DNA from: JBGPML01 sp041486955 | GTDB lineage: Bacteria > Patescibacteriota > UBA1384 > 2-12-FULL-50-11 > DASWYB01 | Assembly (NCBI GenBank): GCA_041486955.1 | Contig: JBGPML010000047.1 | Location: 1 to 6,605 of the forward strand | Length of the DNA stretch: 6,605 nt | Reading direction: 5' to 3' | Shown here: positions 1-5,619 of the stretch, in pieces | Position numbering within the stretch: the stretch's first letter is position 1 | Layout: every line of letters begins with the position of its first letter | Made by a program: the position numbers and the translations under genes | Notes under the pieces: model-generated | What the model was told of the DNA's origin: nothing | Seen by the model: the letters and a program-made list of their open reading frames with translations, nothing else | Database searches by the model: none

Positions 1-346
1 CTTCTCCGACGTAGAATGCGAATCCCCAGCGCTCGAAGTCAAAACCGCCGTCGACAGTTTTGTCGGCCCAGGCAGCGTACACAACTTCGTCAATTGAACC
101 ATTTAACGTCATCCACAACGCTGCCGCTTGGCACAACACGATCCCACCAATCGCAGGCGAGACGACTGTGGTAACCCCTTTGTGCCGGAACGGGCTCAAA
201 AGGGGCGCGCAGAGCTCGTAAACTTGCCTTGGGTCACATAAAAGTGGGTCGACGCATAGATACTTTGGGCTGTGGTCACCTGCAGAAAGCACAAAATGCC
301 CATCGAGAAGTCCTCTTTTTTGCTCAAGCAAATTCAGCAGGTCCAT
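1..346 (-). CDS. pyrE: Orotate phosphoribosyltransferase, N-terminal part (runs off left edge)
   Basis: PyrE joins orotate to PRPP to give orotidine monophosphate, the fifth step of UMP synthesis, in the cytoplasm. The minus strand is open from an ATG at 344-346 to the window edge, giving 115 residues. Early on it has GHFVLSAGDHSPKYL, the usual PyrE opening in which the chain folds over the substrate. Around residues 64-70 it has VSPAIGGIVL, the conserved loop of the type I phosphoribosyltransferase fold. It ends in a GGFDFERWGFAFYVGE stretch, where the family places its RRG(F/Y) hood segment before the PRPP-binding signature. That signature (VEDVITTGGS-like) should lie just outside the window, so activity cannot be judged. 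The start is supported by AAGGGGAAG four bases upstream (351-359). Base composition looks more GC-rich than in the genes to the right. Another type I phosphoribosyltransferase is possible but less likely. Confidence 0.85.
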   Translation of the reverse strand, partial: MDLLNLLEQKRGLLDGHFVLSAGDHSPKYLCVDPLLCDPRQVYELCAPLLSPFRHKGVTTVVSPAIGGIVLCQAAALWMTLNGSIDEVVYAAWADKTVDGGFDFERWGFAFYVGE

Positions 347-384
347 ATCTCTTCCCCTTATCTCTCCAGCTTGCCCAATTGGCG

Positions 385-390
385 ATATTA
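385..390 (-). promoter_or_regulatory. Possible -10 box for pyrE
   Basis: On the minus strand this reads TAATAT, 38 bases before the pyrE start codon, a reasonable distance for a short leader with its ribosome site. I found no good -35 box at 16-18 bases, so this is a weak call based on one hexamer. Confidence 0.25.
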
Positions 391-440
391 CTAAACCACG
401 AATCGCTTCAGAATTCAAAATCTACCATTTTAATGAACTA

Positions 441-457
441 ACGCACCCTGGTTGCGT
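441..457. repeat. Small inverted repeat upstream of the DUF1761 gene
   Basis: ACGCA at 441-445 pairs with TGCGT at 453-457. One more C-G pair lies inside after a C/T mismatch, leaving a three-base loop. The right arm overlaps the proposed -35 box of the promoter at 452-481. It is followed by CGTTTT but lies in a divergent intergenic region where no gene needs a terminator. An operator or a chance palindrome are both possible. Confidence 0.3.
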
Positions 458-481
458 CGTTTTGGTCACTCGGGATATAAT
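452..481 (+). promoter_or_regulatory. Sigma-70-type promoter for the DUF1761 gene
   Basis: A perfect TATAAT -10 box lies at 476-481, with a weak -35 candidate TTGCGT at 452-457 and an 18-base spacer. The start codon follows 26 bases after the -10 box. The leader contains AGGTGA (495-500), complementary to the end of 16S rRNA, seven bases before the ATG. Confidence 0.6.
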
Positions 482-507
482 CAGGTTAGAAAGTAGGTGA
501 TTCGTTT

Positions 508-930
508 ATGAACGTTGCAGTAAATTATTGGGCTGTATTAGTCGCGGCTGTCGCAGCTTTTGTCGCTGGCTGGCTCTATTACAGTCCGTTCCTCCTTGGT
601 AATGCCTGGCTGAAAGCTATTGGTAAGACGACCGAGCAACTGAAAGAGCAAAAGAACCTCGGTAAGATGTATTCCATCAGTTTTATTCTTTCTCTATTGA
701 CCGCCTACATTATGTTCCATGTTATGACCTTCTCTGAATACTATTTCCACTATTCCTTTGTTTCAACCGGAATTAGTACGGCGATTTGGATGTGGCTTGG
801 ATTCGTTATGCCGGTACAGGCTACCGATGTCCTGTTTAGTGAAAAATCATGGAAGCTGTTTACCATTAATACTGGTTATCAGTTAGTCTCCCTCTTAGTT
901 ATGGGTATCACTATCGGATTGATTGGCTAA
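508..930 (+). CDS. DUF1761 family four-helix membrane protein
   Basis: A 140-residue integral membrane protein with about four hydrophobic helices, at roughly residues 7-28, 55-75, 85-105 and 118-140, joined by short loops. It matches the DUF1761 family in order and spacing: an N-terminal NYWAVLVAAVAAFVAGWLYYSP segment, a WLGF motif (96-99) followed by MPV, and a C-terminal W-K-L-F (115-118) leading into NTGYQLVSLLVMG. Length is typical of the family. The biochemical role of DUF1761 proteins is not known to me, so none is assigned. It is transcribed alone: its own promoter lies upstream at 452-481 and a terminator lies ten bases after the stop. The start is fixed by the AGGTGA ribosome site at 495-500. 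It is divergent from pyrE and convergent with the copper protein. Confidence 0.85.
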   Translation: MNVAVNYWAVLVAAVAAFVAGWLYYSPFLLGNAWLKAIGKTTEQLKEQKNLGKMYSISFILSLLTAYIMFHVMTFSEYYFHYSFVSTGISTAIWMWLGFVMPVQATDVLFSEKSWKLFTINTGYQLVSLLVMGITIGLIG

Positions 931-939
931 ATCAATAAG

Positions 940-969
940 AAAACCGTTGCATTAGCGAGCGGTTTTTTT
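940..969 (+). terminator. Rho-independent terminator after the DUF1761 gene
   Basis: AAAACCG at 940-946 pairs with CGGTTTT at 959-965. The stem extends inward through T-G and T-A pairs and, past a bulged G, a GC-ATTA-GC cap. A run of T follows to 968. The A-rich left flank gives TTTTCTTATT on the other strand, so it can plausibly also stop the convergent copper-protein gene, which has no other hairpin after its stop codon. Confidence 0.8.
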
Positions 970-1024
970 ATTTCACCAGTGAGCAATTTATAGGAGTAAG
1001 CGTCCAAACCTTTTCTGTAGAGGA

Positions 1025-1978
1025 TTACTTCAGGACGATGACTGTGCCTTTCATACCAATCTCATCATGGAGGAGACATTCGTAGGCAAACTGACCTGCT
1101 TCGGTAAATTTGAGGGTATAAGAGTTTGTTCCCGGTGCTCCCTTGGGTGAAAGAAGTCCTGAGCTGGTAAGTTGTATGCCGTCGAATGAGGTTCCACCAA
1201 TTGGCACAAAGGCCGCCGGATCTGGCAGTTCGGGTATATCGGTTGCAGAACCAGGAAAAGTTACCGTATGCGGATCCATGGGATCCTCATTCGTCCAGGT
1301 AATTGAATCGTTGACATGAATAAACATGACCCCTGGAAGGAACCGCATAATTGCGACATCTCCTATTCCCATCCCAGTTTTGGCGTAGAACGTTTGAGTA
1401 CCATCATTATTCAGGGATGGAGGAGTAACTTTGTTGCTGGACAATAAATCAATTCCGGTAAAAATGTCTTGGGATTCCAGAGATCGAGCTTCTCGGTTAT
1501 ATTCTAATTGGCTTGTGGGATACGGTGTGCCCGCAGGATTAACCACCACTTGGCCGTGCATGCTTGGATGAATAAGGCATTGATAATCGAAAGTGCCCGC
1601 ATGAGTAAACATAAGCGTATATGAACCGTGAGGTTCAACGAGTCCCGAACTAATAATGCCCGAACCGTCATAGCTCGTGCCACCAATGGGATTCAGTGAC
1701 TCAGGACTGCCTGGAATAGGAGGCGTTGCACCAGATAAAAAGCCGATGGTATGAGCATCTCCTTTTACTCGCCAAGTGATCGAATCACCTTCGTTAATCG
1801 TAATGATCGATGGATAAAACTTCATCGCCGTTACGCTGCTGGTTGGTGCACCTGCGCCGGCATCGACATACCAATGGTGTGCAGGAGATTGAGTTGCCGC
1901 ATTTACCCGATATGAAGTAAGCAAAACCATAGCAATAGTCAGAATCGAAGTGAAGATACGGATTATTCGATTGTACAT
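1025..1978 (-). CDS. Exported protein with two type-1 (blue) copper domains
   Basis: A 317-residue protein with a signal peptide (charged start, hydrophobic core about 7-22, likely cleavage after V-N-A at 27) and two cupredoxin domains. Such domains bind one copper and usually carry single electrons outside the cytoplasm. Domain 1 (about 35-147) has the full ligand set H76, C134, H137, M140, with the C-x2-H-x2-M spacing known from amicyanin. Domain 2 (about 195-317) has H237, C301, H304, M309, with the C-x2-H-x4-M spacing of plastocyanin. Both carry the same insert between the first His and the Cys, beginning PIGGTS(Y/F)DG and ending SSGL, so they arose by internal duplication. A 45-residue linker joins them. 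There is no lipobox, so it is soluble or cell-wall associated. GAGGAG four bases before the ATG supports the start. The redox partner is unknown and no copper or respiratory gene lies nearby. Confidence 0.88.
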   Translation of the reverse strand: MYNRIIRIFTSILTIAMVLLTSYRVNAATQSPAHHWYVDAGAGAPTSSVTAMKFYPSIITINEGDSITWRVKGDAHTIGFLSGATPPIPGSPESLNPIGGTSYDGSGIISSGLVEPHGSYTLMFTHAGTFDYQCLIHPSMHGQVVVNPAGTPYPTSQLEYNREARSLESQDIFTGIDLLSSNKVTPPSLNNDGTQTFYAKTGMGIGDVAIMRFLPGVMFIHVNDSITWTNEDPMDPHTVTFPGSATDIPELPDPAAFVPIGGTSFDGIQLTSSGLLSPKGAPGTNSYTLKFTEAGQFAYECLLHDEIGMKGTVIVLK

Positions 1979-2009
1979 AAAGCTCCTCGTTTGAACGTAT
2001 ATTTCAATA

Positions 2010-2023
2010 TAGTGATAACACTA
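2010..2023. repeat. Operator-like inverted repeat upstream of the copper protein
   Basis: TAGTG (2010-2014) and CACTA (2019-2023) are perfect inverted arms separated by ATAA. The site lies 32-45 bases upstream of the copper-protein start and overlaps its proposed -10 box. The position would suit a repressor, possibly metal-responsive, but no regulator gene is present in the window. Confidence 0.4.
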
Positions 2024-2040
2024 CTTTTATAAATTAACAA
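2012..2040 (-). promoter_or_regulatory. Possible promoter of the copper protein
   Basis: Reading the minus strand, TTGTTA (2035-2040) and TATCAC (2012-2017) are separated by 17 bases, each matching the sigma-70 consensus at four of six positions. The leader would be about 25-33 bases including the GAGGAG ribosome site. TATATT at 2006-2011 is an alternative -10 box without a good -35. Confidence 0.35.
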
Positions 2041-2106
2041 TGTCCAGGATCCAATATAGGTGGAAATCTTGCTCCCTTTTACATCCTCTCTCATTTCCTG
2101 ATACCA

Positions 2107-2112
2107 TATAAT
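2107..2112 (+). promoter_or_regulatory. -10 box for topoisomerase IB
   Basis: A perfect TATAAT lies 26 bases before the topoisomerase start codon. No -35 box is present at normal spacing; the closest, TTTACA at 2078-2083, is 23 bases away, which is too far. The short leader has no recognisable Shine-Dalgarno sequence. Confidence 0.45.
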
Positions 2113-2138
2113 CATATTTACTATAGAAAACGATTTAA

Positions 2139-3206
2139 ATGCCGCAAACCAAACCTGTTAATACCGATCCGCAAGAGGTAGCTCAAAAAGCTGGCCTTCG
2201 TTACGAATCAGACACAATTCCTGGCTTTACGCGAAAACGAGTCGGAGAAAAATTTCATTTTTTCAACAATAAAGGCGATCGAATTAAAGACCATTCAGTC
2301 GTCGACCGGATTAATTCTCTGGCTATTCCACCGGCCTATTCTGATGTTTGGATTTCACCACATAAGAACGGTCATATTCAGGCCACTGGAATGGACGAGC
2401 GTGGCCGGAAACAATACCGTTATCACGTAAGCTGGCAGGACGCCCGTCGTGCAAGTAAATACTCCCGGATGAAATCCTTTGGTGAATCACTGCCTAAGAT
2501 TCGACGCCAAGTTGGAGCTGATTTGAATTTACCGGGCGTACCGCGTGAAAAAGTTCTTGCAACCTTAGTCGATTTACTCGAAAAGACCCTCATTCGTGTT
2601 GGTAACGAAGAGTATGCTAAAGAGAATAAGTCATACGGGTTGACCACAATGCAAAACAAACATGTCGACGTTGATCAGCACGACATAACTTTTGCTTTTA
2701 AGGGCAAAAGTAACCAATATCACGAAATTACGCTTCACGATAAAAAATTGGCCAAAATCGTCAACGATTTACAAGATTTACCCGGGCAGGAACTATTTCA
2801 ATTTGTTGACGACAACGATAATTTGCATAACATCCATTCCGAAGATATTAATGACTATTTGCAAGAAATAACCGGCCAAGAGTTTACGGCCAAAGATTTT
2901 CGAACCTGGAAAGGCACTGTTTTGGCCTCTGTCGCTCTCCAAAAATGCGATCCGTGCAAAACTGAAACGGCTATGAAAAAGAATCTCAACTTTGCTATCA
3001 AAAAAGTTGCGGCAGAACTCGGTAATACCCCTGCGGTTTGCCGAAAAGCCTATATTCACCCGAAATTGATCGATACCTACGTTAAAAATAAGTCCGTAGA
3101 TTCGTTGACTCGCTATTCCCCAAAACAACTCGGAAATTACAAGCAGCTACGGAAAGAGGAAGGGGTAATAATGGCTTTTTTGGAAGATTGTAAAAAGCAA
3201 ACGTAA
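2139..3206 (+). CDS. DNA topoisomerase IB (bacterial, poxvirus-like)
   Basis: This enzyme relaxes supercoiled DNA without ATP by cutting one strand through a 3'-phosphotyrosine link. The 355-residue chain has the N-terminal bacterial/viral DNA-clamp domain (about 25-110, with IPPAYSDVWISP at 63-74 and GRKQYRYH at 89-96) and the C-terminal catalytic domain. By comparison with vaccinia topoisomerase the active-site set is R153 (in IRVGNEEY), K190 (in FKGK), R255 (in KDFRTW), N296 (in LGNTP) and nucleophile Y305 (in KAYIHP). Vaccinia has His where N296 sits; bacterial members commonly have Asn, so this is not a defect. Length is typical. A C-x2-C pair (C270, C273) just after the RTW helix is unusual as far as I recall. 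ATG at 2139 is the natural start, although no Shine-Dalgarno sequence precedes it. It is a single gene, divergent from the copper protein. Confidence 0.95.
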   Translation: MPQTKPVNTDPQEVAQKAGLRYESDTIPGFTRKRVGEKFHFFNNKGDRIKDHSVVDRINSLAIPPAYSDVWISPHKNGHIQATGMDERGRKQYRYHVSWQDARRASKYSRMKSFGESLPKIRRQVGADLNLPGVPREKVLATLVDLLEKTLIRVGNEEYAKENKSYGLTTMQNKHVDVDQHDITFAFKGKSNQYHEITLHDKKLAKIVNDLQDLPGQELFQFVDDNDNLHNIHSEDINDYLQEITGQEFTAKDFRTWKGTVLASVALQKCDPCKTETAMKKNLNFAIKKVAAELGNTPAVCRKAYIHPKLIDTYVKNKSVDSLTRYSPKQLGNYKQLRKEEGVIMAFLEDCKKQT

Positions 3207-3244
3207 TAACGAAAGATAGTTCTCGTTTTAGGAGTGGTTTCGAC

Positions 3245-3275
3245 TTGACATTCGTTATTGTTTTGACGCTATACT
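3245..3275 (+). promoter_or_regulatory. Promoter of the two-gene secreted-protein operon
   Basis: A perfect TTGACA -35 box (3245-3250) is followed after 19 bases by TATACT (3270-3275). The spacer is slightly long. A perfect ten-base palindrome, ATACTAGTAT (3271-3280), covers the -10 box and the start-site region and could be an operator. A GAAAGGA ribosome site follows, seven bases before the ATG at 3298. Confidence 0.65.
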
Positions 3276-3297
3276 AGTATTAAGAAAGGATAATAGC

Positions 3298-3891
3298 ATG
3301 ACTAGAAAAAACCTTACCCATGGTGGAATAATTCTTTTGCTCGTTGCACTATCAAATACGGTCGTATTAGCCCAAGCTAGGACAACAGCAACTCCATCAG
3401 CAGCGGCAAGTGCTCGAGCCCTTGCTGCGACACGACTGGCTGACGCTAAATTAAAAGCCTGTCAGGCTCGGGAAGCAGCGATCCAAAAGCGATCTGACCA
3501 GCTGACAAAACTGGCCATGAACATGCAAGAGACATTCACTGACATTACGACGCATGTTAAAACCTATTATACTGATACCGTTATTCCAAGCGGCAAAACA
3601 GTGAGTAATTACGATACACTCATCGCAGAAATTGCGACCAAACAAACCGCCGTTGGGACGGCGCTAACAAAAGCCCAAAGTGATGCGACAGCTTTTAGTT
3701 GTACGAGTGACGATCCCAAAGGCCAGCTGACGCAGTATCGAACGGATATGCAAGCTGTTAAAAATGCTTTGAAAGAGTATCGCACCTCAATTAAAAATCT
3801 TATTGTTGCCGTTCGCTCTGTCACAGGCACGACTCAAAGTTCAGCTAGCCCGACAACTTCGCCAACCACTACGGCAACCGCCACACCTTAA
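3298..3891 (+). CDS. Secreted helical protein of unknown function, CPR-type
   Basis: A 197-residue exported protein. The signal peptide has a basic start, a hydrophobic core at about 9-24 and likely cleavage after A25 or A27 (V-L-A-Q-A). The mature part, about 40-175, is Ala/Lys/Gln-rich and reads as long amphipathic helices (ARALAATRLADAKLKACQ; QYRTDMQAVKNALKEYRTS), so a helical bundle or coiled coil is likely. Two cysteines, C55 and C135, could form a disulfide linking the helices. The chain ends in a Thr/Ser/Pro tail (176-197), like a flexible linker. I recall similar hypothetical proteins with the same YYTxxVxPSGKTVxNYD and DDPKGQLTQ stretches from CPR genomes, without an assigned function. 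It is the first gene of an operon with the next gene, whose ribosome site overlaps this stop codon. No function is assigned. Confidence 0.8.
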   Translation: MTRKNLTHGGIILLLVALSNTVVLAQARTTATPSAAASARALAATRLADAKLKACQAREAAIQKRSDQLTKLAMNMQETFTDITTHVKTYYTDTVIPSGKTVSNYDTLIAEIATKQTAVGTALTKAQSDATAFSCTSDDPKGQLTQYRTDMQAVKNALKEYRTSIKNLIVAVRSVTGTTQSSASPTTSPTTTATATP

Positions 3892-3900
3892 GGAGCAACT

Positions 3901-4191
3901 ATGGAACCAACACCTCCTGTCCCACAAAAACAGACCCCTTGGCTCATGATTACGATTATCGTTTTAGTTTTGATCATTATTGCTGGTGTTGCCTACTGGA
4001 TGATGACCCAAACGCCGGCATCAACCACCACAACGACAGCTTCGCCAACCGCGTCATCAACAACCTCATCCTCTGCAAGCATTACAAGTGACACCGATCT
4101 TCAAACTGCAAACAGTCAGTTAGATAAAGTTGACCTTGATAGCATGGATTCCAGCCTCAGCCAAAACGATAGCGACGCAACTAATTTCTAG
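3901..4191 (+). CDS. Small single-pass membrane protein with Ser/Thr-rich and acidic outer part
   Basis: A 96-residue protein. A Pro-rich cytoplasmic start (1-13) leads to one strong transmembrane helix at about 14-35. A Ser/Thr/Ala stretch follows (40-63) and looks like an extended, possibly glycosylated stalk. The acidic C-terminal segment (64-96) has Leu/Met spaced every three to four residues (SQLDKVDLDSMDSSLSQND), which suggests a short amphipathic helix. No enzyme motif is seen. AAGGAG (3890-3895) overlaps the stop codon of the upstream gene and sits five bases before this ATG, so the two are almost certainly co-transcribed and translated together. Both gene products are extracytoplasmic and both have Thr/Ser-rich linkers, so a shared envelope role is a fair inference. 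Interaction of the two helical parts is speculation. Stop is TAG. Confidence 0.75.
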   Translation: MEPTPPVPQKQTPWLMITIIVLVLIIIAGVAYWMMTQTPASTTTTTASPTASSTTSSSASITSDTDLQTANSQLDKVDLDSMDSSLSQNDSDATNF

Positions 4192-4207
4192 ACAGTTGAG
4201 TCTTCAA

Positions 4208-5392
4208 TCAAAAATTATTTCCATCCACCCTTTTTGGAACTAAAATTAGAAGTGCAACGCTGCCAACTACGGCGAAAATAGCGCCGTATATGAATACGGC
4301 TGGATGATTTACTTTGTCCCATAATTGCCCCGCAACAATACTGGCTACCAACCCGGACAATCCTACGGTTGTGGCGTACCAGCCGATACTGCTTGCCCTA
4401 AGATTTTGAGGGACAAAATCACTCGCGTACGCTTTGCCGACTGAGCGGAATATCCCCTGAAATACGCCGTATAAGGCGAACAAGAATGCAATTACAATAA
4501 TGCTTTTTGAAATTGCAAAGCCAATATAAACGATCAGAAATATGACGAAAGAGACAAACAGGACATTCTTTCTGCTGAATTTGTCTGATAAAAAGCCGGA
4601 TGGATAAGAAATCAGGGCGGCGACGAGATTAAAAATTGCATAAATAAAAATAGTATTTTCAAGCGATACCCCAATTTCCCTGGTTTGAAGAATTAAGAAT
4701 GCATTACTTGAGTTACCGATCCCAAAGATTGCTGTGGCGAAAAGATATTTCCAATACGACTGCGGGAAATTTCGTAAACTCATATCAGGTTTTGTCTTAG
4801 CTTCAACGGCGATTGGTTGCTCCTTAACAAGTAAAATCATACCAACCGCAAGAAGACCTGGTATTATTGCAAGATAAAAAATCGACCTAATATTAGAATG
4901 AAATGAAAACAACAGAAGTATCGCAAGAAGTGGTCCTAGGAAGGCACCTAAATTGTCACCAATTCCTTCAAGCCCGAATGCCTTTCCCCGATGACCCTCA
5001 TCAGCCGAAGCCGCAACCAACGCATCTCTGGGCGCAGATCGAGTGCCAGAACCGAGACGATCCAGGAACCTCGCACCTAAAACTCCTTGCCAAGAAGTGG
5101 CGACGCCAATTAATGGTTTAGCGATGGCAGATAAGGTGTATCCGAATAAGGCAATTGATTTCCGTTTTTGCAGTTTGTCAGACAGCCAGCCGGAAAATCC
5201 CTGAATGATATTTTGTGTCGCGGTGGCCACGCCTTCGATAATGCCAACAATACTTCCGCCTGATTTTAGAACTTGGGTGATATAGATCGGAAGCACCGGG
5301 TAGAGCATCTCCGTCGATATATCTCCAAACAATGAAGCCAAAGCAAGCAAAAATGTGTTTTTTGATAGGCCGGAAAAATATTTCTTGAACAT
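4208..5392 (-). CDS. Major facilitator superfamily transporter (MJ1317-like)
   Basis: A 394-residue inner-membrane carrier with about 12 hydrophobic helices, a normal MFS length. The MFS signature between helices 2 and 3 appears as GWLSDKLQKRK (68-78), and its counterpart in the second half as GFLSDKFSRKN (266-276). The N-terminal GDISTEMLYPVLP (23-35) and the DRLGSGTRSAPRDALVAAS block (111-129), followed by HRGKAFG and GDNLGAFLGPLLA, are typical of the MJ1317-like branch. Members are usually annotated as drug or small-molecule efflux carriers; the substrate cannot be read from sequence. It is transcribed alone, convergent with the secreted-protein operon and divergent from ychF. The ATG at 5390-5392 has only a weak upstream AAGTAAG. 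Its stop codon is TGA, which argues for the standard code. Confidence 0.92.
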   Translation of the reverse strand: MFKKYFSGLSKNTFLLALASLFGDISTEMLYPVLPIYITQVLKSGGSIVGIIEGVATATQNIIQGFSGWLSDKLQKRKSIALFGYTLSAIAKPLIGVATSWQGVLGARFLDRLGSGTRSAPRDALVAASADEGHRGKAFGLEGIGDNLGAFLGPLLAILLLFSFHSNIRSIFYLAIIPGLLAVGMILLVKEQPIAVEAKTKPDMSLRNFPQSYWKYLFATAIFGIGNSSNAFLILQTREIGVSLENTIFIYAIFNLVAALISYPSGFLSDKFSRKNVLFVSFVIFLIVYIGFAISKSIIVIAFLFALYGVFQGIFRSVGKAYASDFVPQNLRASSIGWYATTVGLSGLVASIVAGQLWDKVNHPAVFIYGAIFAVVGSVALLILVPKRVDGNNF

Positions 5393-5406
5393 ACTTACTT
5401 TAATTT

Positions 5407-5434
5407 AACATAAATTACATAGGACCGATCTCAA
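5407..5434 (-). promoter_or_regulatory. Probable promoter of the MFS gene
   Basis: On the minus strand TTGAGA (5429-5434) and TATGTT (5407-5412) are separated by 16 bases. The ATG follows 14 bases after the -10 box, so the leader is very short, in keeping with the poor ribosome site. Confidence 0.45.
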
Positions 5435-5472
5435 GGTAGATAAAACTATTGGCATGACTGCTTAGCAAAAAA

Positions 5473-5501
5473 TCGACAGAAAAGTCCCAACCTGTTAAAA
5501 T
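5473..5501 (+). promoter_or_regulatory. Promoter of the ychF locus, placed for leaderless transcription
   Basis: TCGACA (5473-5478, five of six matches to the -35 consensus) and TAAAAT (5496-5501) are separated by exactly 17 bases. Only six bases lie between the -10 box and the ATG at 5508, so transcription would start at or next to that ATG. No Shine-Dalgarno sequence precedes 5508, which fits a leaderless start. The promoter therefore serves the ychF stub first, and the intact ychF only through it. Confidence 0.55.
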
Positions 5502-5507
5502 TACGTT

Positions 5508-5606
5508 ATGAGTTTAAAGATTGGGATTGTCGGGCTACCAAATGTGGGTCCATCCTTCGCTAAAGCTACGGAGGATCCGACTCTCTTGTTAATAAAGTTA
5601 AGCTTC
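5508..5606 (+). pseudogene. Broken 5' stub of an older ychF copy
   Basis: The first 14 codons (5508-5549) encode MSLKIGIVGLPNVG, identical to the start of the intact ychF at 5620 yet differing from it at 10 of 42 bases, all synonymous. At the P-loop lysine codon the match is interrupted by a palindromic repeat (5550-5575). After it, TCCGACTCTCTTGTTAATAA (from 5574) resembles codons for S-T-L-F-N with one-base insertions, so the rest of the P-loop helix seems to persist in decayed form to about 5606. The reading frame from 5508 stays open to a TAA at 5628-5630 (40 residues) and overlaps the first 11 bases of the intact ychF. It cannot bind nucleotide because the G-K-S motif is destroyed. It may now act only as a leader ORF. 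The right boundary is approximate. Confidence 0.75.
5550..5576 (+). repeat. Short palindromic 'SFAKATED'-type repeat inside the ychF stub
   Basis: ATCCTTCG (5552-5559) pairs with CGGAGGAT (5569-5576), an eight-base stem with one G-T pair and a nine-base loop. Read in the stub frame it encodes P-S-F-A-K-A-T-E-D. I recall this peptide and its DNA form recurring in unrelated CPR and other environmental proteins, as with Rickettsia palindromic elements, but could not search for it here. It replaces the codon for the P-loop lysine. No second copy is present in this window. Confidence 0.55.
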
Positions 5607-5619
5607 ATGAGATCCATTA

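Noticed and set aside
229..441. Plus-strand open frame of 70 codons
   Set aside because: It lies mostly antisense to pyrE, whose protein sequence is clearly recognisable, and has no ribosome site or family resemblance.
3207..3240. Hairpin after the topoisomerase gene (AACGA and TCGTT arms followed by TTTT)
   Set aside because: Only five pairs with a ten-base AT-rich loop and a short T run; too weak to call a terminator.
3830..4100. DNA repeat between the Thr-rich ends of the two secreted-pair genes
   Set aside because: They share CTTCGCCAACC, but this is explained by similar Ala/Ser/Pro/Thr codons and does not extend into a longer repeat.
4185..4230. Terminator between the convergent small membrane gene and MFS gene
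   Set aside because: Only a four-base TTGA/TCAA stem is present, with no T run next to it. The genes are 16 bases apart and no convincing hairpin was found.
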